Below are positions 45,601 to 56,850 of a stretch of DNA of 64,000 nt, piece by piece (position 1 is the first letter of the stretch; each line of letters starts with the position of its first letter). Origin of the DNA: Monarcha castaneiventris obscurior (Eukaryota; Chordata; Aves; Passeriformes; Monarchidae); assembly GCA_026261815.1 (NCBI GenBank), contig JAMPIT010000848.1, forward strand, positions 806,001 through 870,000, in the 5' to 3' direction. Below the pieces are notes generated by a model, which saw nothing but the letters and a program-made list of their open reading frames with translations, was not told where the DNA came from and did no database searches. The position numbers and the translations under genes were made by a program.

Positions 45601-47254
45601 GAGGGAAACAGTGACTCAGAGCTGCTGGGCTGGTGGGAGCCGGGTGCCCCTTTGCCCCGTGTGGGGTGAGCACCGTGGCCACTGATCGCCCACAGCCACC
45701 GCCGGCTCCCCGGCAGCCGCAGCCCCACACTGAGCCCAGCCACACTCCCCTCCCATCCTCTCCCCTTCCTGCGTGCGGACACCCTTGGAAAGGCTCTTGG
45801 CCGCTTTCTCTGAGACAGGAAGGTGTCCCCGAGTCTCAGGAAGGAAAAACACTCAGTGCTGAACCCACAAAGACCGTCTCTGAGGGGCCAGGGCTGGAGA
45901 GGCTCCAGGCCTGACATCACCTGGGAACTGGAACCAGAACTGCAGCTGCACTCCCCGCCTGGTATTTTTTTTCTTTAACTTGTGTTTTTAAACTTTCTTT
46001 TTATAGATTTTTATTTTATTTTTTTTTTCCCCTTTCCCTTCTCCATTCCCCTCCCAAATATTTCAGCCTCCCCACAGGCTGGCCAGCCAGGCTGGAATGC
46101 AGCAGGGCTGCACCCGCGGGTGCCGGGAGCTGCCTTGCTGATAGGATGGATGAGGCTGGGTCTGGCCAGGCAGGAGCTGCTGGAGTCGTGGGCAGGGGGT
46201 CACCTCCAGTGACGGGGGGCCAGGACCTGATAGCCCCTGGTACTGTGGTGCACCAGGCCTGCTGGCCACGCAGGGACACAGAAGGGTCTGTCTGGTCATG
46301 GGGTGTGGGAGGACAGAGGGCCCAGGGGTCAGGCAGAGCCTGCAGTCTGTGGGCAGCGCTGCTTTCCTGACCCACCGCCCCCAGGATGGGGCTGCGGGGT
46401 CAAACCATGTCTGAGCCTGAGTCAGCGAAGCAGGAGGAGCCAGACAGGCATAGAGGACACAAAGGCAGATTTTGGGCCTAGGATCGAGCCTTCCTCATTT
46501 CTTGTCCTTTGGCAACACCTTTGGGTGCTGCCTGGCCCTCCTTGGGCTTTCCCCAGAGTAGAGGCTCATGCTAAAGACCCCAGAGTATCCCGGAGCAAAG
46601 CTCAGTTGCTTGTTGCCTGGGAAATCCTCCCTGTGACAGGGACAGCCTTTAACTGAGTGTCACAGGTCACTCCCAGCCCTGCTGGACCTGGGGGCGAAGG
46701 ACTGGGAAGGGGCCCCCAGGATCTAGATGGCAGTGAGTGGGGACAGGGTGACACCGCTCTGCTGCCCAGGGCAGGGTGGAGAGAAGGATCAGGGAAGGAT
46801 GGGCAGTCAGGGATGGGATGGGGGGCAATAGGATGGGATAGGGTAGGATAGGATGGGGTGGCATGGGCAGAGCAAGGGGCAGCATGACGGTCCTCTAGGT
46901 TGGGGTGCTGGGCAGTCCCTGCCTCCCCGTGCCAGCAGACTCAGCCTGCACTGACCCTCCAGCATCCTGTCAGGGTCCCTCGGGAAGAAACCCAGCAAAG
47001 GGTCTGCCTGAGACCCTCAAGACACCTGCCAGATCCTCACCATCACAAGGGATGCACAGCAAGAATTCCCCAAGGTCCCACCCATCCCAGGGGTGCAGTG
47101 GACACTGCTGCAGGGCTGCCACCACCCTGCCACCTCCCCCCCGTGCACTGGACCCCTCAGAGCCATTTGCCCTGCTGGGACCTCGTGCCGGCTGCGGTCC
47201 TTGGGGACACGGGCCCCGCAGCAGGGACAGGGTGTGAGGCCGTGGCGTGGGGTG

Positions 47255-47425
47255 AACGCCAGGTTAATCTCCCGCTGGAGCTTCCCTCTGCAAACAATAA
47301 GACAATGCCCGGCCGGGGCCGCCTGCGTAACCAGCGGCGCAGAGGGGAAGTTGTAATATTTGGATTTAGCACTCAGTAAATTAAGGAAGAAAAAGGAAAA
47401 AGCGCTGGGGGTAATCAGAGCAGGG
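47255..47425. promoter_or_regulatory. Candidate conserved element, TCF15-CSNK2A1 interval
   Basis: Within GC-rich DNA this block holds AGGTTAATCT (47261-47270), AAACAATAAGACAATG with two SOX-like cores (47292-47307), TTGTAATATTTGGATTTAGC (47351-47370) and CAGTAAATTAAGG. It is not repetitive and not coding, which makes selective constraint plausible. An alignment is needed. Confidence 0.3.
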
Positions 47426-48469
47426 CTAGCCCCGTGCCCTGCCCCACGGCCGGCGGCCCTGGGGGCTCAGCTCAGCCTGGGGACAGCAGCTGAGCAGGGC
47501 CAGCAGCTCCGAGTGAGTGAGGCCGGGCATGGCTGGGAGCAGGATACGTCCCTGAGGGCCAGGCAGAGGATGGCATGTCCCCACCACGGGGACAGCAGCC
47601 TGGAGGGTCAAGGCTCAGATACCCAGCAGGGCTGTGGGCAAACATCTCCTGCCACATCAGAAAAGGGATCTGGGCCAGGAGGTTATTTTAATCCAGACCT
47701 CTTCATGGGAAATAAAATCCTATTTCTGCAGCTGGGGTGGCTGGGCAGGAGAGGGCCCAGGGGGGCCGTCACCTTCAGCTGGCAGTGGGTGGCAGGGGGT
47801 GACAAGGGAGGGGCTGTCCCAGGCTGCTTCCCCTGCACAGCCCCTTTCCCGGCATGAGCCCTGCAGTGGTGCTGGCTCCCCAGGATCCCACGGCAGGGCC
47901 CACACTCAATCCAGCAGGCATTGTGGTTGGAGATGGGGCTCTGAGTGGGGATGGGAAAAGGTCTCACTGCAGGGGCCCCCTGCAGATGCTCGGCACAGGG
48001 ACAGTGCAGCAGAAATGGCCTTAACCCCTCTGAAATGTGGCCTTCCCACACACCAGCAGCCCCACTCCCCCAGGACTGCCCCTGCTTGCCCTGGACCCAA
48101 TGGGGCGAACAGGGCATGGACACCCCAGGCAGCTGGTTGGGGGGGCAGGGCTGGATCCCACCCTGCAGGATCTGAATGGGGTCTTGGGAAGACTCCATCC
48201 CCCCGTGCCCTGGGAAGACACTTTCCCCAGTTGGTGACCCCAGGATGGGGTGCAGTGCAGGGCTGGCAGGAGGGCAGGGGCAGGTGGGGGAGAGGTGACC
48301 AGCGGGCAGCAGCGGCATGGGAAGGCCTTCAGCACCGTGCCGCGTGCCGGGAGCCCATTTCCCCACAATAGGGGCCGTTATCAGCGGCGAATCCTCGGAG
48401 TGGTCCCAGGGGGGACCTCCAGCCCTTCCCCTCCACCTACCCCACCGCTCTCCCGCTCCGGCCCACGTC

Positions 48470-48720
48470 AATGCCGCCACGAAGGTGTTGGAACAATCGC
48501 CTGACAAAGAGCTATTTTTAGGGGCCGGGGCTTGAAGTGAGGATACAGCCCGGCCGCTGACAATGGGGGGAAGGGGGCTGGGCTTCCCCCGTGACCACTC
48601 GGCAGCAGAAGGACCTGTAAGATTTCCTCGATGACCCAGGCCCGTACAATACAAGGAAAGCGCGAGAGGGAGATACCCCCGCCAGGACGAGCTGCTCCTT
48701 TACCTAATGGGAGTGGCCCA
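48470..48720. promoter_or_regulatory. Candidate element with a perfect MEF2 site
   Basis: CTATTTTTAG (48512-48521) is a perfect MEF2 consensus. It is flanked by GAACAATCG (SOX-like, about 48491-48499), CTGACAATGGG (about 48557-48567) and TACCTAATGGGAG (about 48702-48714). Mesodermal factors here would suit control of TCF15, 5 kb away. This is inference from motifs. Confidence 0.3.
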
Positions 48721-48875
48721 GGGTGAGGAGCTGCGAGGTTTGGGCCAGCGGCCTCCCCTGGGGGAGACTCCCACACCGGGAGGGAAGTGGGGTGAAGCCT
48801 GGCTGTGCTCAGCTTTCCATGAGGTCGGGGTGGGAAGGGCCAGGCTGGCTCCCTTCTGAAGGGCATGGGGAGATC

Positions 48876-48892
48876 GGGGGGGGGGGGGGGGG
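48876..48892 (+). repeat. G17 homopolymer
   Basis: Seventeen consecutive G residues follow AGATC. Length may be unreliable in the assembly. Confidence 0.9.
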
Positions 48893-49379
48893 TGTCAGAG
48901 GGGCGCAGACACAGCACAGCACAACCCCCACACCACCAGGCTGGCTCACAAGAGCCTGGACAGGGTGGGAGGATGGTGACCAGCCCAGAGCTGTATGTCC
49001 CCAGCTAGCCCTGCTCCGAGTGTGCCATGAGCCCAGGCTCCTGCTCAAGTTCAGGCTGAACCTGGATGCCTTTCCTCCCCCCTCAGGGTTTCCTGCAGCT
49101 CAGCCTGCTCCAGATATGTCGGTGGACCATCTTCCCTGGCCAGTCCGTGGGGGCAAAAGCCATGTCGCAGGTTGCACAGCAAGAAATTGTGCTAGAAAAG
49201 GTGAAAAGCAGGGAAAGAAGGTCATGGGGTGCAGGCATAGCTCAAGGCTTGGCCTGGTTGCTGGCCTGGCTGCAGGCTCGGCAGAGGGATAAGCCCTTCC
49301 ATGAACTGCACCCGAGCCCCCACACGCAGGTGGGACCCCACCACTGAGCGGCGGCCCCGGGGCCGGGGAGGCCCGGGGC

Positions 49380-49495
49380 AGGGCCGGTGGAAGGGCTGAT
49401 AGAAGGGCCAGAGAAGGGCCGCAGAACGGTTGGGACAGGGCTGTGGAAGGGCCGGTGGAAGGGCCAGGACAGGACCGTGGAAGGGCCGCGGGTAA
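49380..49495. repeat. Degenerate GGAAGGGCCGGT repeat
   Basis: Units of about 12-24 bases sharing GGAAGGGCC recur about six times at the left edge of the CSNK2A1 CpG island. Confidence 0.7.
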
Positions 49496-49499
49496 GAGT

Positions 49500-49869
49500 G
49501 GGGCAAGGACCGGTGCCGGGGCTGAAGGAAGCCCCGGTACAACAGCAGCTCCGCAGGCCGCCGTCGCCCCCTGGCGGCAGGTCCCGCGCACAGCCCCACA
49601 GAGGGTCTGGGTCCAAGCGACCGCGGCTCACGGTCAGGCCTCCCGCCGGGGCCGCGGAGACCGACACGGACCCGGCCACCTCCCCGCGGTTCACAGGGAC
49701 ACAGCCGGACACGGAGAGGGAACAAACCCGCGGCCTCCCCACGCCGCCGCCACCACCGTGGACTACAACTCCCATAACCCCCGCGGCGAGCTCCACCCTT
49801 TCCCTGCGCACGCCTCCGCGGCGCGTGGCGGGGCTCGCGAGGTTTCCGTTTCCGGCGCGCCTCGCTCTG
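49500..49869 (+). promoter_or_regulatory. CSNK2A1: CSNK2A1 CpG-island promoter
   Basis: The DNA is CpG-dense from about 49350 to 50550, with no TATA box. A ZNF143/THAP11-type site ACTACAACTCCCATAA lies at 49762-49777. A possible NRF1 half-site CTGCGCACGCC lies near 49803-49813, and an ETS-type TTTCCGTTTCCGG near 49841-49853. This is a housekeeping-promoter layout, in keeping with the ubiquitous CK2 kinase. Confidence 0.6.
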
Positions 49870-49952
49870 GTCCCTGCGGCGGCGGCCGAGCCTTGTGCCT
49901 CCGCCATATTGTCTGTGTGCGGCGGCGGCGGCGGCGGCGACGGCCGCGCCAG
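49870..49952 (+). other. CSNK2A1: CSNK2A1 non-coding first exon
   Basis: GC-rich sequence with CCGCCATATTGTCTGTGTG and a GGC repeat ends at a good donor, CGCCAG/GTACCG, at 49952/49953. The CCGCCATATT (49901-49910) fits a YY1 site placed just inside the transcript, common in housekeeping genes. The 5' border is approximate. It resembles the mammalian CSNK2A1 leader as I recall it. Confidence 0.6.
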
Positions 49953-50797
49953 GTACCGGCGGCTCCGGCGTCCACGCGGGGCCCCGCGGCGGTGGCGGGC
50001 GGAGCGGGCGGCGGGGGGAAGGCGCCGCTGCGCCTCCTGAGCCCCTCTGCCCTCCCCCCCCCCCCGCCGCGGGCGCGGTGTGGGCCGGGGGGCCGCGGCC
50101 GCCTCTTAGGAGAGCGGGGCCGCGGCGGCGCTGATGGGGAACGGGCAGAGCGGGCGGGTCCGGTGCGGCGGGAAGGGCAGGGCCCGCCGCCTGCTGCCCA
50201 CGGAGGGGCTCCGAGTCCCCGGGGGAAGCGGGCAGGGGTTGTGTAGGGGCCGCCCCGCTGCCCCCAGCCCGGTGCGGGGCCACCCTCGGCCGCGCAGGAA
50301 GGGCAGAGCCCCGAGGAACGGGAGCCGTCCCCTCCCCCAGCCCTCCCAGCTCGCACGTTCGGGCTGTGTAGGTGTTATTTACCTAAATTACTCGGTCGTG
50401 CCTCTTCCCCGCCCTGCTCGGAGCAGCGGGGGGATGCGAAGGGGTATGAAAAGGCCTGTTTGTGCTCGCTCCCACCCCCGGCTGCGCAAGGACTGCGTCC
50501 TGGGCCTTTCTGGGTGGAGGGGAAGGTCGTTCTCGCGGCTTCCCGCACCAGCCTGTGGAAGCAGTGGTGGTTAGTCTTGCCCCCACTGTAATTTAGTTAA
50601 TTGTGCTTTGGGACCGAGAGCTGTGTGGCTGTTGGTAAAATGGGGTTTGTAAGGGGAGGGGTCAGATAAGATTATGGAACCCCATGTGTGTCGGTCAGAT
50701 CACTTTATTCTTTCTTACTAAGGGCTTGGGGTAAAACCAATAAAGTTTGGGTTGTGAATGCTCAGGGGAAGCAGAGGGGCAGGCACTGATCTATGGG

Positions 50798-51068
50798 CTC
50801 TGGTGATCAGTTGCAGGACCTCAGGGAATGGCATGGAGCCGTGTGCAGGGTGGTTTAGGCTAGGTATTAGGAAAAGGTTTTTTCACCCTGAGGACGCACA
50901 GAAACTGAAACAGGCCCTCCAGGGCAATGGTAATGGCCCCAAGCCTGACAGAGTTCAAGGAGCATTTGGATAGTGTTCTCAGGCACAGGGTGGGATTGTT
51001 GGGGTGTCCTGTGCAGGTCCAGGATTTGATGATCCTTCCCTTCCAACCCTGGTACCCCTGAGAGTGGT
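50798..51068 (+). mobile_element. CR1 LINE 3' fragment, sense
   Basis: The block follows the CR1 3' region: GGTTTAGGCTAGGTATTAGG, then AAAAGGTTTTTTCACCCTGA, a GAGTTCAAGGAGCATTTGGA segment, and GATCCTTCCCTTCCAACCCT near the end. The usual terminal octamer repeat is missing or decayed. It lies in CSNK2A1 intron 1. Confidence 0.85.
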
Positions 51069-54000
51069 CTGTGATGGTTTGGGGTTTGTGTTGCTCAAAC
51101 CTGATTCTGGGCTGGGGCCTTGGGGAGCTGCTCTTGCACTGACCCTCGGTGCCAGGCTTTGAAACTGGGCACGTGTCTCTGGAGAGGGCTGTGCCATGCG
51201 CTCACCTGGCTCTTCATGGAAGCTCAATCCTAGGTGCACTCCACAGATGGGTTGGGAAGAGCCCCTGCCAGAGGGGACTGGGCACAGTGGCAGCTGTTCA
51301 GAGGAAAGCAAATGGACACCCAGCGTTTCTGCTTGGGGCTGGGAGTGATTTCTTTGTTCTTTGAACACGCTCTGTTTTCTGAAACGAATTGCTCAAATTA
51401 TTCAGGCTCAGAGTTGGGGCTTGTGCCATCCTGCCAGCAGACCTGGGTGTTGGATGTGAATCCAGCATGGATTCCGGGTGCATCATCAGCTGGGGCAGAG
51501 GAATCGCTCATCCTGTTGTTGCTGGTTTGGGTGTGATGTAGAAAAGGGTGAAGTGTCTGCTAGGAGAGGAGAAAGTGAGGTTGGGAACACTCAGGGCAGG
51601 ATTTGGGGAAAGTGTGAAGCTTCATCAGTTCCTTAATTAGCCCTAAAACTAGGATTAGGGTAATGTTCCAGTCTCTACTGCACATCCTCTGTGGAGACTC
51701 TCACTGTGTCTGTAACTGGAAAATGAAAACTGGAATTGGGATGTCCAATCCCAGGTACAGGGCGATGTCTGCACTCAGGAGAAGATCTGCCTGTGCCTTG
51801 TGGCTGGAATCCCTGGATGACCGCAGGCAGGGAAGGGAATGTTGTAAAGATCCAGACCTTTCCCTGAGTGTGAAGAATGTCCATCTTTGGTGGTAGGCAG
51901 TGATCCTTCCCTTTTGTCTTGCCAGTGGGGAGAAATTCCCTTTATTTCACCTTTCTCTGGTGATTTATGGCAATACCTGGTAAAATAATTTCTACTGTTA
52001 GTGAAACCTGCTGTCTTCTTGTTCCCAGTGTATGTGGGGGTAGAGTTGGGTGTATTTGTCCTGCACTCAGACCAGAGTGCTTGACCAGTCAGCTACTGCC
52101 CACGGGGAGTTGAAACAGGGTTGAAGAAGGGGACACCAGCCCTGGAGTGAGGAAGGGAGCATAGTCTTGGCTTTGACTGCAGCAAAGGAGCAAAAACTCA
52201 TGCAGCTGAAGATCTATCTGGCTGATGTGCCTGAGTGAGGGGATGAGGCTCAGAGCGTGGACAAATGTGGTGAGAGGTAGATGTTAGAGGAGAAAGCAGT
52301 GACTTCCAAGTGAGAGGTTCAGAACAGGTTTTCTGGGTTTGGCTCATGGGTTCATAGACTGAGGGAAAGTGAGGCTTGTTTGATGTTGAGAATGTGGCTC
52401 TTTGGAAAAGTGATAGTAAAATTTTCAGTAGGTTCTAGTAAATGAGGAGGAAACTGGGTCATGGAATGTTGCCTGATATTAAGGTTGTTGAGGTTTGTGC
52501 AGGGGCAGTTAATGGAACTTGTTTGTTTGAAAAAAGCTGGTGAGATGTGAGAATGAAGATGCAATCCTGAGATTGGGAATTAACTTGGTAAAATACCATT
52601 TCCTGAAGGTGAGACGTGGAAAGACTTTAATTTTTGATATTTGGGGCATTTTCAAGCAATGCAGATTAGGTTCATCAGCATGGAATGGATTGGAAGTAGG
52701 AATCTCAGGGTATATAGGATGCTGAAAGGTGGTTGTAGATTTGTGGAGTTGTAGAGAAAGAAACTTTCTGCTCTGATTAAAGGGACGTATACCCAACTTT
52801 TCCCAATTTTATTAAATGGTGGTTGTCCTTATACTTCCATTTCAGTTCTCCATTTTCTTCTTACAGAACTAATTTTCTCTTTTTGTCTTTCCTCATGTCC
52901 TCTGAAGAATAAGGGAAAGGAAGACAGGAGAAGCAAATGGGTGACATTGTGGTGGTGTGATTAATTTCGTGTCACATTTCTGAAGGGGCAGGGATTTATT
53001 TCTGGGTTACCAGATCTGTCACCTCCACTGTTTCTCCATTATGGAATTGCTTGCATTAAGATATCTGTTTTAGAAACTCTGTGCATGAGATTGATGCCAT
53101 CTTGTATCTTGACCTCATAAGGATCTTGAGAGAAAAAAACCCCCAAGATTTTAAAATCAGGAAGGACTGCCTTGACTTAGTCTGGCTGCAAACATTTGTT
53201 GCAAGACAGCTCTTGGATAATTTTCCTAAGCTTGGTTATCTCCTTCCAGGGGCTTCCAAGAGCTGACTTCCCTGCAATTTACAGAATGTAATTGGAGAAA
53301 GGGAGTTCTCCTTTGAACTTGAAAAAACTGCTTGGAAGAGGAGGCTGCAGCTTTTTGAGCTGTTAGTTAGTGCTGTTGCTGAATGTAGTGTTTTTCCAAG
53401 CTGGTTTTTGGCCCCTTTTGCCATCAAGGTGCCAAACTTACATATTGGTAAGATTGATGAGAATTGGGATTGTTGATGACATCATAGGATCAGTGGTTCA
53501 TGGATATTTTCTGGTCAGGAGTCCAGTAGAGAAGCAGAAACATGAGCCTGGCACAAAGTCTTACCTGCTCCTGTGTTCACACTGTTCCTGACAAATTATT
53601 TTATTGCCCATTTCATGCTGCTGCCTAGGGAGGCTTGGAGTTCTTTGTGGACTTGGTACCATCACAGATTCACATTTGGAAGGTTACAACTTCAATAATT
53701 TTAATTTTGAGATTTAGGTTATGTCCTCCTTACTGAGTTCTATTTTTTAATTAATATTACCATTTACAGGGAGGCGGTTTCTAAAGGAGGCTCTCCAGCT
53801 CCTGTTCATGTAATGGCTGCATCATATTATGGCAATTTATTTCATATGAATGGTGAATAGAATGTGTGCTAGATGGAAAACAATTTTGAGTCAAGGCAAG
53901 AGTTTGGCTGCACGTTTCCCATTGGGTAGTCTTGAGTGTTAACAGCAGACCTAGAAAATTGAAGTTACTCACTCGGTTTTTGCAGAGAAGTAGGCTCTGC

Positions 54001-56736
54001 CCTTGGACCTTCTGGAACAACCAAAGGCTAAATTAGTCCTCTTAATTAAGCCAAGTGCAGGGAGAATCCAGTGTGCTAACACAGAATTACGTGCCAGAAC
54101 TTGCTTTCCCTGGGTGGGAAAGGTCTTCCTGTGGTGGGAAGAAGTGGCCCCAAATCCTCCTGTCTGTCCAGAGAGCCAAAAAGGTGCCTCTCCCTATTGT
54201 TACCAAAGCCTTTGGAGAAGGCATTTTCTCAGAGCGTATTTGCACATGTGCATGTGAGTTGTCAGAAAGTCTTTATTTTTAGTGTTCAGAAAATGGATGA
54301 GCGTGGACGCGCACAAATTAATTTCCAGTCTAGAAAAGCAAGGAGCTCCTGCAGTGGTCCTTCTCTTACAGCCTTCGTCACAGGTTTCTCTGTCTGTTAC
54401 CAGTGTGCTGTTGAATTCCAGCCTTTCTTCCACGCTTGGTTGTACTCCAGAAGGGAAAAAAAGGGCTTTTTGCTCACTCTGCAGCATCTAGATTAATTTC
54501 AACTGAGTTTACAAATTAAGTTGTAAGTTTTGGCACAATGGCATTACTGGGGGCTTGTAAGGTGTGAAGGAGAGTGCTGATTGCTGGAGTTTAATAGCTG
54601 TTTTTTTCAATTTGATTCTTGGAATGGTGGTAGCTAGTTTCATTTTGTGTTAATAATGATAATTTTTTAGAGAATTATTCTGAACTTCACTTGCTGGCAG
54701 GGGTTTGCACCGGGTGTCTCTTGCTCAGCCTGCTGGATGCTGGCTGAGTGATGGAGATGGTTTGTGGTGCATTGCCTGCTCCACGGAACAGCTGATCACA
54801 TGGATTTCCTGAAGAAATAGTTACAGGCAGTGTCCTCTGGTTTATCCTTTGGCTCTGGTAACTGTTCCTGCCTCTAGGAATTGCATGATCAGATCAATTA
54901 AAATTCTATAACTTTTACAGATGGTTGGTACAGGTCAGTTTTCTGAGTTCTGCCTAAATCCCTCTCTGTACATGAACCATAGGAGTCAAATCAGCTGAAT
55001 GATTGACCTGGCAGTACTCAGTGCGTACTAATTAATGAGGAAAACAACTGTGTCACTTAGCAGCAATTAGGGAGGTAGAACTTTCCAGAGGGTGCTGCCA
55101 GTGGAACCTGATGTCAGCTGTGGTGAAGGGCCTGTAGTGCTGCTGAAACATTCCCCTTTGTGAGCCTCCAAGAAGAGTTCCATGGTGTTGCTGGGGTCCC
55201 AGAAACTGCAGTTTTGGTAACTGGAATACTGTCCAAAGCTCCAGGAGTAGGAGATTAAGTTTTGTTAGGGCTTTTGGAAGGAGAAAGAACTACTTCCAGT
55301 TGAAGTCTTGCTTTGACTTTAGGGCAGACCTAAAGCAATATTCCTCCAAAGAAAATCCCACCACCTTTCCTGCACTCCCTGCTCAGCTTGAACTGTCGGT
55401 TTGGGGAAGAGGTGCAAACAGAAGTATTTTGTTGTTGGTTTCTGTTTGGTGTGTGTGTAAAGACAGGTTGGTTTGGCAATGCCTGGTTATATTGCAGCCA
55501 TTTTTACCGGATTGTGTCAGGAGTCCTTGGCACTGGCAGTGAGGATATCTGCTGGCTTTATGGGTGGCTGGGAGCGGTGGCAGGAGAAGCTGCAGGCATG
55601 GAAAGAGGCAGAGCCTGTGCTCGGGTGGTGGGGATTGGGTGTCTTGCTGATGTTGCTGCCCTCTGCAGCTACATGGCCTTATCCAAGGTCGGCTTTGGGG
55701 TCTTTGTGTTTTGGGGTCTTTCCCTTTGCTCCACATGCTGTTGACTAACTTAGCTCTGAAAATATGAACGTTCATGATCTTGGGAAGTTGTTTGTTCTGC
55801 ATAGAATCCCTTAGGAGACAGAGCGAGCAGCATTCCTGTTACTGCTGCTGGGTGTAATCCCAGTGTTCTGCCCCAGGTCCACGTGCTATTGCCAGCACTG
55901 ATGTTTGGCAAAGGACAGGTGTCCAACCAGGCTGAGGTGCTGGAGACCCACAGCGTGTTCATGTGAGCTGTGCTAAAAGTCACCTGTTACAGATCTGAAC
56001 AAAAAGGAAGACAAAGCACGACAGACCTCCTGCCAGGAGAGCATGTGGCACCAGAGCCACTGCCAGGGCATCCTGGGGGGTGACAGACGTGTAAGACGCT
56101 GCTTTTGGAGTTGGGAAAGTGGGACAGTGAAGTTTTCCCCAAGACTGTGAAGAGTATCATAAAACATGGAGTTACAGTAAAACCATTCCTGTGACTTCCC
56201 TATAGACTATGATCCTCATTCCAGGGGATGACTTCTTCATTGGCAGGAACTGTGAGGAATTCAGAGAGGAATCAGTGGAGCTGATGAAGGAAGAGCCAAT
56301 CTAAATTTAGGATGTTTCTAGTGCAGAATTACTCCAATATGCTTCTTCCAGTATAACTAAACCTGTCAACTGCTTTCCCTACAGACTGGCCATATCTTGT
56401 TTTGAATTAATCACAACAGTTCATGTTTCTTTTTTAAGAGAATGTTGAGGTTGTTACATATCATGATTTGTTATTTCTCCACAGTCGGACACAACCAGCT
56501 ATTTAAAAGAAATCTGGAAAATAATTTTGGTGGAAAATGCAGTTAAAGCAGACTGTGCTGTTCCAAAACAATATCCAGAGAAAAGTTTGATTCCAAGCCT
56601 AAGCTTTTTTTTTTTAACTCAGATCTTAAAATCTACTTTTCTATTGATGTGGTCCCTTTAGTAGGTAAATGATCGTTGGGAAAGGATGTAAAATATCAAT
56701 TTTGTACATCCAGGCTTGTTTCTATTTTAGCTATAA

Positions 56737-56850
56737 AATCACAGAAAAATACAGGTTGCAAGGGACTTCTGGAGGTCATTTGTTCCATACTTGTATTGCG
56801 TCGTGAGAACACACAAATCAGGTTTCTTTTGTGAGATAGAGCATGTTATT
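56737..56850 (-). mobile_element. CR1 LINE 3' fragment, antisense
   Basis: The block reads AAATCACAGAAAAATACAGG, then TTGCAAGGGACTTCTGGAGG and TCATTTGTTCCA. This is the complement of a CR1 3' end, with the expected bases mutated at several points. It is old and 5'-truncated. Confidence 0.75.

Larger units (their letters stand above)
43846..49350. other. Intergenic region between TCF15 and CSNK2A1
   Basis: No gene is recognised in 5.5 kb. It contains trinucleotide-like TGCCACCA repeats (about 44210-44330), a 31-base minisatellite (about 45040-45600), a T-rich tract (about 45962-46050), a G17 run (48876-48892) and three AT-containing blocks listed separately. The open frame at 49066-49347 looks neither repetitive nor familiar and has no splice support. 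Confidence 0.55.

Noticed and set aside
48328..48336. TTCAGCACC, the left half of an RE1/NRSF site
   Set aside because: The right half (GGACAGCGCC) is missing at every allowed spacing I could see, so REST binding is unlikely.
49066..49347. 93-residue plus-strand open frame before CSNK2A1
   Set aside because: Its composition is not repetitive, but there is no family resemblance, promoter or splice partner. Too short to support alone.
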